A program made the position numbers and the translations under genes. A stretch of DNA of 64,000 nucleotides, taken from the NCBI GenBank assembly GCA_036497945.1, contig DASXIN010000180.1:1-64000 (forward strand), given 5' to 3'. Positions within the stretch are counted from its first letter, which is position 1. Every line of letters begins with the position of its first letter. This DNA comes from RYN-230 sp036497945 (GTDB lineage: Bacteria; Actinomycetota; Actinomycetes; Streptosporangiales; Streptosporangiaceae). The notes under the pieces were generated by a model that saw only the letters and a list, made by a program, of their open reading frames with translations, ran no database searches and was not told where the DNA came from. Positions 16,196-22,723 of this stretch are shown here, piece by piece.

Positions 16196-17034
16196 GCGGA
16201 ACCCTCCCACCAGATCGTGACGACGGCGTGTCCGGCGGTCCCCAGGTCACTGGCCTGGCCGCCGCTGAGCCCGGCGTCCCGGAGCGCGGCTTCCACCTCA
16301 GCCGCGCGCTCAGCCGGCAGGCACAGCCGCCGCCTGGTCACTTCGGCTAGCTCACGCACCGTGGCGTAATCCGCCTCAGCCGGACGATTCCATTTAGTGT
16401 GCCCTGCCCGCAGCCCCAGTGCGTCCAGGATGGCCAGGACGTCACCCGATGTAGGCCCTTCTGGCCGCTGCACGCCGTGGAAGTGCAGCCACAACGGGTT
16501 GAGTGAAGTCAGCGGATGAGCCGTGGTCAGCTCGACGACCACCCGGCGCCGGGCGTGGCCGGTCAGCGCTTCGATGAACGGGCCGAGGTCCGGCACGTTG
16601 TACAGCACGTTATGACAGGTCACCAGGTCAGCCGGTGCGGTCTGGGCGGCCACGTCCGGCCACCCGCCGGCCCGCAGCCGCGGGTCCAAGCCCGCTGCCC
16701 GGGCCCGCTCAGCCAGCAGGTCCAGCATGCCCTGGTCGGTGTCCACCGCGGTCAGCGTGCTGGTGCGGGGCGCCAGCGGCAGGCAGGCGGCGCCAGCCCC
16801 GGCGCCCACGTCGAGCACACTGCCCGGCGGATCCAGCGTGTCCCACTCGAGCTGGTAGGACGGCCCGGCCGGGGCCTGGCGCAGCCGGTCCGCGCGGCGC
16901 GCGAACACTTGCCGTGGCAGCACCCAGGGCGAATCCGGCACGGCGGCCGTGATGTGCTCCGGGATGGCCCAGGCGGCCAGGTTCTCCCGCCACTGGGCCA
17001 GCAGGTCACCCAGCGACGACACGGCGTCACTCAC
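16192..17034 (-). CDS. Class I SAM-dependent methyltransferase
   Basis: 280 residues from ATG 17034. The SAM-binding motif I is SVLDVGAGAGAACLPLA, motif II ends TAVDTDQGML, and DLVTCHNVLYNVPDL is the motif IV region. The N-terminal 60 residues are a helical lid, and the last 70 include a second helical module ending in a Trp-rich strand. The acceptor substrate is unknown. Its stop is overlapped by the GTG start of the LCP gene, so both are made from one message. A housekeeping-type repair or cell-envelope role is an inference only. Confidence 0.82.
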   Translation of the reverse strand: MSDAVSSLGDLLAQWRENLAAWAIPEHITAAVPDSPWVLPRQVFARRADRLRQAPAGPSYQLEWDTLDPPGSVLDVGAGAGAACLPLAPRTSTLTAVDTDQGMLDLLAERARAAGLDPRLRAGGWPDVAAQTAPADLVTCHNVLYNVPDLGPFIEALTGHARRRVVVELTTAHPLTSLNPLWLHFHGVQRPEGPTSGDVLAILDALGLRAGHTKWNRPAEADYATVRELAEVTRRRLCLPAERAAEVEAALRDAGLSGGQASDLGTAGHAVVTIWWEGSA

Positions 17035-17106
17035 GCCACTAGGATGCCCGGCCCGCCGGGCACCCCGAGCCGTGCGGCCGGATTTCTCCAGGTCGGCGCG
17101 CTAAGG

Positions 17107-17122
17107 TTCCAGAATTCTGGAA
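17107..17122. repeat. Perfect 16-bp palindrome near the methyltransferase promoter
   Basis: TTCCAGAATTCTGGAA is self-complementary across all 16 bases and lies 73-88 nt upstream of the methyltransferase ATG (17034), between that gene and the tRNA-His terminator. It has the form of a dimeric-regulator operator. Confidence 0.55.
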
Positions 17123-17135
17123 GGCCCGGCAGACC

Positions 17136-17174
17136 AAGAGGCCCCGGACCCGGTACGGGTTCGGGGCCACTCTT
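17136..17174 (-). terminator. Terminator of the tRNA-His transcript
   Basis: AAGAG-GCCCCGGACCCG pairs with CGGGTTCGGGGCCACTCTT around a short loop, giving a stem of about 17 pairs with one bulge and one mismatch. It starts 20 nt after the tRNA 3' end in the minus direction. There is a CTT but no long T-run, as is usual in actinobacteria. Confidence 0.75.
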
Positions 17175-17194
17175 ATGTCCGGAGACAGCACACA

Positions 17195-17272
17195 TGGGGT
17201 GAGTGAGGGGACTCGAACCCCCGACACCCAGGACCACAACCTGGTGCTCTAACCAACTGAGCTACACCCACC
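17195..17272 (-). tRNA. tRNA-His (anticodon GTG)
   Basis: The minus strand folds into a full cloverleaf: acceptor GTGGGTG with CACTCAC, D-arm GCTC-AGTTGGTTA-GAGC, anticodon stem CCAGG/CCTGG around TTGTGGT (anticodon GTG) and T-arm GGGGGTTCGAGTCCCC. The extra 5' G (17272) faces discriminator C73 (17198), as required of tRNA-His, and CCA is encoded at 17197-17195. It lies downstream of orn on the same strand, an arrangement common in actinomycetes. Confidence 0.97.
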
Positions 17273-17346
17273 ATTGCCGACGGCTGCATGAAGCATAGCG
17301 GCGCGGCCGGCCCACTTCGAACCGGATACCGGCTGAGCCAGCCGGA

Positions 17347-17979
17347 TCAGCCCTGCGCCGGCTCGGCGTGCCCGTTACCGGGCGGGGCGACGCCGTACTT
17401 GCTGGCGATCTCCCGGGCGGTGGCCGAGTCCGGCCCGGGCTCCGGGACGAAGATCGCCTCCCGGTAGTAGCGCAGCTCCTGGATGCTCTCCCGGATGTCG
17501 GCCAGGGCCCGGTGCCCGCCGTGCTTCTGCGGGCTGGCGAAGTAGGCCCGCGGGTACCAGCGCCGGGCGAGTTCCTTGATGCTCGACACGTCCACCATCC
17601 GGTAGTGCAGGAAGCTGTCGAGTTCGGGCATGTCGCGGGCGAGGAACGCGCGGTCGGTGGCGATGGAGTTCCCGCACAGCGGCACCCGCCGCGCGTCCTG
17701 CACCAGACCGCGCACGTAGCCGAGGACCTGGTCCTGAGCCTCGGCCAGGGTGACCCCGGACGCCAGCTCGTCGATCAGGCCTGATGTGGTGTGCATGTCC
17801 CGCACGACCGGCACCATCTGGTCCACCGCCTCGGCCGGAGGCTTGATCACGAGATCGATGCCGTCGTCGAGCACGTTCAGGTTACCGTCGGTTACCAGGC
17901 AGGCGATCTCGATAAGGGCATCTCGGGCGAGGTCAAGCCCGGTCATCTCACAGTCGATCCAGACGAGCCGGTCAGTCAT
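17347..17979 (-). CDS. orn: Oligoribonuclease
   Basis: 210 residues, slightly longer than E. coli Orn because of a 20-residue C-terminal tail. The DEDDh exonuclease motifs are clear: WIDCEMTGLD (first D and E), CGNSIATDRAFLARDMPELD (second D), and HGGHRALADIRESIQELRYYR (H and last D). It degrades 2-5-nt RNAs and pGpG to mononucleotides in the cytosol, and is usually essential in actinobacteria. It is followed on the same strand by tRNA-His. Confidence 0.97.
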   Translation of the reverse strand: MTDRLVWIDCEMTGLDLARDALIEIACLVTDGNLNVLDDGIDLVIKPPAEAVDQMVPVVRDMHTTSGLIDELASGVTLAEAQDQVLGYVRGLVQDARRVPLCGNSIATDRAFLARDMPELDSFLHYRMVDVSSIKELARRWYPRAYFASPQKHGGHRALADIRESIQELRYYREAIFVPEPGPDSATAREIASKYGVAPPGNGHAEPAQG

Positions 17980-18070
17980 CCCCCAAGACTAGAGCCTCAC
18001 CCAGGCCACCTTGTCCACGTTCCCCACCTGGCCAGTCGCCGGCCGCACCCGGTTCCGGCCAGCGCGGTGG

Positions 18071-18110
18071 CCGGGCGGTCAGCCGCGGGCCCGGGCGGTC
18101 AGCCGCGGGG
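18071..18110. repeat. 20-bp tandem duplication across the stop codon of the PNPOx-like gene
   Basis: 18071-18090 and 18091-18110 differ only in the last base. The inner copy contains the TGA stop (18101-18099) of the minus-strand gene; the outer copy lies directly beyond it. This is the same pattern as the 68-bp duplication at 11998-12133. Confidence 0.85.
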
Positions 18111-18773
18111 CCGGCCGGCCACCGCCCGGATGTGCCCGGGCACCGCCGTGCCCGGCGGCAACTGCGGGTCTGGCTGCGGCGCGCCGAAGGTCAGCGCCGC
18201 AGGCAGCACGCCGGCCCATACCTCGAGGTCATAGTCCGGCGGCTCGTCGGCGGGCGGCCCGGTGCGCACCTTCACCGAGGCCTCGTCCAGCGGGACGGCC
18301 AGCACCGAGGTGGCCGCCAACTCCTTGCGCGACGGCGGCCGGGTCGCCGCCCACCGGCCGGGGATGAGCTGCTCGGTGATCACCCGCAGCGCGGACAGCC
18401 GCTCCTCGTCATCGGTGACCAGCCGGGCCCGCCCGAAGACCACCGCGCTGCGGTAGTTCATCGAATGGCTGAACGCGGCCCGGGCGCAGACGATCCCGTC
18501 CAGGTGCGTCACCGTGACGCAGACGTCCTGGCCGTCGGCGGCCAGGTTGCTCCGGTTGGCCGACGACCCGTGCAGGTAGAGCACGTCGCCGTCGCGGCCG
18601 TAGGCGGTCGGCAGCACCACCGGGGAGCCGTCGATGACCACCCCGAGATGGCAGATCAGGCCGGCGTCCAGCACCGCGTAGAGGTCGGTCCGGTCGGTCC
18701 GGGCCCGTTCCTTGTGCCGGTGCAGCGCGGTCCGCGGGGTGGCCGACAGGGTCAGGGTGTCGTCAGCGCTCAT
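18099..18773 (-). CDS. Pyridoxamine-5'-phosphate-oxidase-like split-barrel flavoprotein
   Basis: 224 residues. HKERARTDRTDLYAVLDAGLICHLGVV, then PTAYGRDGDVLYLHGSSANR, MNYRSAVVFGRARLV and WAGVLPAAL are hallmarks of the PF12900-type (NimA-like) FMN-binding split barrel. This is the group usually found beside MocR regulators. It is probably a flavin- or F420-dependent reductase/oxidase; true PdxH activity is not implied. It is divergent from the MocR gene, with a shared operator, so it is the likely regulatory target. The last 20 residues are Pro/Gly-rich. Confidence 0.88.
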   Translation of the reverse strand: MSADDTLTLSATPRTALHRHKERARTDRTDLYAVLDAGLICHLGVVIDGSPVVLPTAYGRDGDVLYLHGSSANRSNLAADGQDVCVTVTHLDGIVCARAAFSHSMNYRSAVVFGRARLVTDDEERLSALRVITEQLIPGRWAATRPPSRKELAATSVLAVPLDEASVKVRTGPPADEPPDYDLEVWAGVLPAALTFGAPQPDPQLPPGTAVPGHIRAVAGRPRG

Positions 18774-18793
18774 GATGGCTTACCGTACCTATC

Positions 18794-18819
18794 AAGTGGA
18801 CTGATGACTGTAGCCACTT
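18794..18819. promoter_or_regulatory. MocR/PdxR-type operator between divergent genes
   Basis: AAGTGG (18794-18799) and CCACTT (18814-18819) form an inverted pair 14 nt apart. Read outward, both match the AAAGTGG-CTA half-site known for PdxR-type MocR regulators (the right half reads AAAGTGGCTA on the minus strand). It sits 21 nt upstream of the PNPOx-like ATG and 15 nt before the MocR ATG at 18834. Confidence 0.65.
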
Positions 18820-18833
18820 TACGGGAAGAACGG

Positions 18834-20342
18834 ATGACCACTTTTCTGCGCGCGGCCATCGAGCTGCCGCTGGCCACCGACCGGGGTGGCCCGCTGCCGC
18901 TGACCGAGCAGATCTCCGCGCAGCTGCGCGGCGCGCTGGCCGACGGGCGGCTGGCCGCGGGCGAGCGGCTGCCCTCCACCCGCGCCCTGGCCGAGCTGCT
19001 CGGGGTGAGCCGGACCGTGGTGACCGCGGCCTACACCCAGCTGTTCGCGGAGGGCTGGCTGGAAGGACGGCATGGTTCGGGCACCTACGTGGCGGCTGGC
19101 GCGCCGGGCACGCCGGGCACGCCGAACGGTGCGCCGCGCGCCGCGTCCGGCGCAGCGCGCGGCCCCGGGCGGGCGCCTGCCGGGCCAGCTACCGCCGCCG
19201 CGCCCCGGGCGGGGCCGGCCGCGCCCGCCGGGCCGCCCCGGGTCAACCTGCGCCCAGGCATCCCCTGGGTGGCCGGGATCGACCAGGCCGCCTGGCGCCG
19301 GGCCTGGCGGCGGGCGGCCGCGCAGCCGGTGTCCAGCTGGCCTGACCCGCTCGGCGTGGCCGTCCTGCGCGACCAGATCGCCGGGTACCTGCGCCGCGGC
19401 CGTGGCCTGCGCTGCCCGCCGGATCAGGTCCTGGTCACCCGGGGAGTCGCGGCCGGCCTGGCGCTGATCGCCTCCGCCCTGCTCCGGCCGGGCGACCGGG
19501 TCGGCGTGGAGGAGCCCGGCTACCAGACCGCCCGGTCCGTGTTCGCGGCGCACGGTGCCCAGCTGGTGCCGTGCCGGGTGGACGCGGATGGGCTGGTGGT
19601 GGACGAGCTGCCCGCCGATCTCCGGCTGGTCTACAGCACGCCAGCCCATCAGTACCCGCTCGGCGGGCGGCTGCCGGTACCGCGCCGGCAGGCGCTGGCC
19701 GCCTGGGCCCGGGCCACCGGCGCGCTCATCGTGGAGGACGACTACGACGGCGAGTTCCGCTACGACGTCGCCCCGCTGCCCACGCTGTTCGGCCTGGATC
19801 CCGAGGTGGTTATCTACCTGGGCACGACGTCGAAGACGCTGACCCCGGCGCTCGGTGCGGGCTGGCTGCTGGCCCGGGCCGACCTGATCCCGGTGCTGGC
19901 CGAGGCGGCCACCGACCTCGGGGTGAAGGTGCCCGAGCCGGTGCAGCACGCGGTGGCCGAGCTGCTGGCCCGGGGCGACCTGGACCGGCACGTGCGGCGG
20001 ATGCGGCATGAGTACGCCCGGCGGCGCGGCGCGATGACCGCGGTGCTCAGCCAGGCGCTGGCCGGCCCGCCCGCCCGGCCCGGCCGGCTGACCGGAGAGA
20101 CCGCGGGCATGCACATGGTGTGCGAGCTTCCCGGCCGTGTGCTGCCGGACGTGGTGGCGGCCGCCGCGGCCCAGGGGGTGGGCGTGGCCGGCCTGGACAA
20201 GTACTTCGCCGGCCCGCCCAGCCGTCACGGGCTGGTGCTCGGCTACGGCGCGGCGGACCTGGCCGCGGTCAGCCGCGGCTGCCGGGTGCTGGCCGCGATC
20301 CTGGCCGGGCTGCCCGTCCGGGCGGACCTGATCCCGGGCTGA
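18834..20342 (+). CDS. MocR/PdxR-family regulator (GntR HTH fused to aminotransferase fold)
   Basis: 502 residues from ATG 18834 (GGAAG at 6 nt); an in-frame ATG at 18804 lies inside the operator and is less likely. Residues 15-80 form the GntR winged helix (LPSTRALAELLGVSRTVVTA). A linker of about 60 Ala/Pro/Gly residues follows, then a class I aminotransferase-like domain with the PLP lysine in LGTTSKTLTPALGAGWLLA and IVEDDYDGEFRYD. MocR proteins sense PLP or related ligands. Its position opposite a PNPOx-family gene suggests control of vitamin B6 or flavin-reductase genes. The last 100 nt overlap the 3' end of the convergent gene. Confidence 0.93.
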   Translation: MTTFLRAAIELPLATDRGGPLPLTEQISAQLRGALADGRLAAGERLPSTRALAELLGVSRTVVTAAYTQLFAEGWLEGRHGSGTYVAAGAPGTPGTPNGAPRAASGAARGPGRAPAGPATAAAPRAGPAAPAGPPRVNLRPGIPWVAGIDQAAWRRAWRRAAAQPVSSWPDPLGVAVLRDQIAGYLRRGRGLRCPPDQVLVTRGVAAGLALIASALLRPGDRVGVEEPGYQTARSVFAAHGAQLVPCRVDADGLVVDELPADLRLVYSTPAHQYPLGGRLPVPRRQALAAWARATGALIVEDDYDGEFRYDVAPLPTLFGLDPEVVIYLGTTSKTLTPALGAGWLLARADLIPVLAEAATDLGVKVPEPVQHAVAELLARGDLDRHVRRMRHEYARRRGAMTAVLSQALAGPPARPGRLTGETAGMHMVCELPGRVLPDVVAAAAAQGVGVAGLDKYFAGPPSRHGLVLGYGAADLAAVSRGCRVLAAILAGLPVRADLIPG

Positions 20343-21058
20343 TCGCTGCCCGGCCGGTCCAGGTCGAGGTGGCCCGCGGCGGCCGCCGCGCAGCCCGGCA
20401 CCTGGACGGCGGCAAAATGACCGCCCTGGGCCCAGTTACGCCGTCGGCCCGGGCCGGTCCCGGCCGCTTCGGCCCGGCCCGCCAGCCTGCACGGTGCGGG
20501 CCGGCGGCCGGCCGCGGCGCCTGTGTCCGGGAACCGGGCCGGCCGCCCGGCCGGCCGGCCCCGGGGCACCTGCCACGAGTCGAGCCAGTGCACGATCTCC
20601 GCCAGCCGCTCGGCCGGGCCCTCGGTGAACGGCCACCACACCTGGCTGAGCACCGCGATCTGCACGCACACCCGCCCCTCGGTGTTGATCGCGGCCAGCC
20701 CGTCCCGGGCGGCGGGTGCGGTTGGCTCGGCCGCCGAGGACAGCGGCGCCCGGCGCCAGTCCGCGTCCGGCGCCTGGCCGGTTTGATCCAGCCAGCCCGG
20801 GCCGTCCAGCCAGCCCTGGCTGTCCGGCCAGCCCAGCGCGCGGCCCGCCCGGACCGCCGGGATCAGCTGGGCCACGTCGCCGGAGACCGGGTTCCACACC
20901 AGATGGCTGGGCCAGCCCAGCGTGATGAGCCGCTCCGCCACGGCGCGGGCGGACAGCACCAGCGGGTTGGCGTGGACCGGCAGCCACACGGCACGGGGCG
21001 CGCCGCCCTTCAGGCAGCCGCCGTCGGCGGGGGCCGGGATTCGCTCGGCACCGGGCAT
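20243..21058 (-). CDS. Conserved actinobacterial protein, possibly amidase/PGRP-like
   Basis: 271 residues from ATG 21058. The recognisable part is VHANPLVLSARAVAERLITL, then HLVWNPVSGDVAQLIPAVRAGRALG, NTEGRVCVQIAVLSQVWWPF, a LAEIVHWLDSWQVP helix and WAQGGHFAAVQVPG. That order (strand with QLIP, Asn-plus-CVQI strand, helix, final GGHF...QVPG) recalls the amidase_2/T7-lysozyme fold, with H in GGHF as a possible zinc ligand. I infer a peptidoglycan-directed or phage-lysin-like enzyme, not proven; no signal peptide is seen. The last roughly 50 residues look random and lie antisense to the end of the MocR gene. A DasR-like box precedes the start. Confidence 0.6.
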   Translation of the reverse strand: MPGAERIPAPADGGCLKGGAPRAVWLPVHANPLVLSARAVAERLITLGWPSHLVWNPVSGDVAQLIPAVRAGRALGWPDSQGWLDGPGWLDQTGQAPDADWRRAPLSSAAEPTAPAARDGLAAINTEGRVCVQIAVLSQVWWPFTEGPAERLAEIVHWLDSWQVPRGRPAGRPARFPDTGAAAGRRPAPCRLAGRAEAAGTGPGRRRNWAQGGHFAAVQVPGCAAAAAGHLDLDRPGSDQPGIRSARTGSPARIAASTRQPRLTAARSAAP

Positions 21059-21086
21059 CTACGCGTCAGTCACAGCGATCCTTCCG

Positions 21087-21102
21087 AATGGTCTAGACCT
21101 GT
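21087..21102. promoter_or_regulatory. DasR-responsive-element-like site
   Basis: The core TGGTCTAGACC (21089-21099) matches the dre consensus AGTGGTCTAGACCACT at 13 of 16 positions when 21087-21102 is aligned. It lies 29 nt upstream of the ATG at 21058. DasR is the GntR regulator of N-acetylglucosamine and chitin/cell-wall sugar metabolism in actinomycetes. Confidence 0.6.
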
Positions 21103-21311
21103 GGCCGAGCCGGCCCATGGTAACTACCTATGCCCAGTGCGTGAATAAGTCCAGGGCCGGAAGTCCGTAACTGGCGGGCAGGCTGGTCCCGCCGGGCAGG
21201 CCGGCCAGCTGACGACCCGGTCCGGGCGCGGTCGTCCTGATAGATACTTTCCTGATACGTGCCCGGCCCCCAGGGTGTGTGGGCCGGAGCGCGCGGACGG
21301 GAGTGAGAACC

Positions 21312-22490
21312 ATGCCGGACGGTGCTGTCCCCGGACCTGTTCCTGTGCCCGCCGCTGGCCCTGCATCCAGCCCGGAGCCCGGTGGCCCTGAATCAGGCCG
21401 GGTACCCGGCGGCCCCGGATCCGGCCCGGTACCCGGCATCGACGACCTGCCCCGGCTGGGCCGCTGGCTGCGGGACAACGGCATCCTCCCGGTGGCCGCG
21501 CCGCCCGCGGTCCGGCTGATCACCGGCGGCCGGTCCAACCTGACTTACCTGGTGGATGGCCGGGCCGCGGCCGGGCCGGCCGCGCCGCTGCTGGTGCTGC
21601 GGCGGCCGCCGCTCGGCCACGTGCTGCCCACCGCGCACGACATGGGCCGGGAGTACCAGGTCCTCAGCGCGCTGCGCGGCACGGCCGTCCCGGTGCCCCC
21701 ACTGGCCGGGCGGTGCACCGACCCGGAGGTGATCGGCGCCCCGTTCTACGTGATGGAGTACGTGCCGGGACTGGTGATCCGCACCGAGGCGGATGGCGAG
21801 CAGGTCAGCCCGGACCAGGCCCGGCAGCTGTCGGAGAACTTCGCCGACATGCTGGCCGCCATCCACGGCGTGGACCTGGCCGCGGCGGGGCTGAGCGGCT
21901 TCGGCCGGCCGGACGGGTACCTGCAGCGGCAACTGGCCCGCTGGCAGCGCCAGTGGGAGCTGTCCAACACCCGGGAGATGCCCGGGTACGACGAGCTCAC
22001 CAGGCGGCTGGCCGCCGCACTGCCGGCCGCGCTGGCCGCCGCGGGTCCCGGCACCCTGGTGCACGGCGACTACCGGCTGGACAACATGCTGGTCACGCTG
22101 GGCGCCCGGCCCTCGATCACGGCCGTCCTGGACTGGGAGATGTCCACCCTGGGCGACCCGCTGGCCGATCTCGGCCTGGCTCTCGTCTACTGGGCGCAGC
22201 AGGGCGACCAGGAGTCCATCGAGCTGACCGTGGCCGCCACGGTCACCGCCGGCCCCGGGTTCCTGACCAGGGCGCAGGTCGCGGACCGGTACGCGGCGGC
22301 GACCGGGCGGGACGTATCCGGCCTCGGCTTCTACATGGCGTTCGGCTGCTTCAAGCTGGCCGCGGTGCTGGAAGGCATCCATGCCCGGTTCTTGCAGCAC
22401 CAGACGGTGGGTGAGGGCTTCGAGCGGGAGGGCGCGGCGGTGGCGTCGCTTATCCAGCGGGCGCACCGGCTGCTGGATGAGGCGGGCTGA
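21312..22490 (+). CDS. Phosphotransferase-family protein (APH / ACAD10-11 kinase type)
   Basis: 392 residues from ATG 21312. The first 45 residues are a Pro/Gly/Ser repeat-like extension. The kinase fold begins at LRDNGILP: RLITGGRSNLTYLV (nucleotide loop), APFYVMEYVPGLVIR hinge, catalytic HGDYRLDNMLV and metal-binding VLDWEMSTLGDPLADLGLAL. This subgroup is related to the N-terminal kinase part of ACAD10/ACAD11, which phosphorylates 4-hydroxy acyl-CoAs; in actinobacteria it often sits beside acyl-CoA dehydrogenases, but none is adjacent here. Cytosolic; the substrate is unknown. Confidence 0.88.
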   Translation: MPDGAVPGPVPVPAAGPASSPEPGGPESGRVPGGPGSGPVPGIDDLPRLGRWLRDNGILPVAAPPAVRLITGGRSNLTYLVDGRAAAGPAAPLLVLRRPPLGHVLPTAHDMGREYQVLSALRGTAVPVPPLAGRCTDPEVIGAPFYVMEYVPGLVIRTEADGEQVSPDQARQLSENFADMLAAIHGVDLAAAGLSGFGRPDGYLQRQLARWQRQWELSNTREMPGYDELTRRLAAALPAALAAAGPGTLVHGDYRLDNMLVTLGARPSITAVLDWEMSTLGDPLADLGLALVYWAQQGDQESIELTVAATVTAGPGFLTRAQVADRYAAATGRDVSGLGFYMAFGCFKLAAVLEGIHARFLQHQTVGEGFEREGAAVASLIQRAHRLLDEAG

Positions 22491-22517
22491 GCCGCAAGCC
22501 AGCCCAGAAACGGAAAT

Positions 22518-22548
22518 GAGGCCCGGCACCCCGCTCTTGCCGGACCTC
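22518..22548. terminator. First of two paired hairpins with loop CCCCGCTCT
   Basis: GAGGCCCGGCA and TGCCGGACCTC (one mismatch) flank the loop CCCCGCTCT. It lies 27 nt after the phosphotransferase stop, so termination of that gene is likely. Confidence 0.7.
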
Positions 22549-22617
22549 ACGTCCCGTTCCCCAGTTAGTGGCCTGGCGAATGCTCGCACCAAGCCGACCC
22601 TGCCGGAGAAGCTCTAT

Positions 22618-22650
22618 CGAGGCCCGACGCCCCGCTCTCGTCGGGCCTCG
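22618..22650. terminator. Second paired hairpin, same loop
   Basis: CGAGGCCCGACG and CGTCGGGCCTCG form a perfect 12-bp stem around CCCCGCTCT, the same 9-nt loop as the hairpin 100 nt upstream. It lies between convergent genes and may terminate both. A small CCTCC-GAA-GGAGG hairpin follows at 22667-22679. Confidence 0.7.
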
Positions 22651-22723
22651 AATAGAAGACGCGCCGCCTCCGAAGGAGGTTGTCATAGATCCGTAAGATT
22701 TTTTGGCCGCCCGGCCTGGCTGG

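Noticed and set aside
17195..17272. tRNA-His as an integration site with an element attached
   Set aside because: No duplicated tRNA 3' end and no integrase in the neighbourhood.
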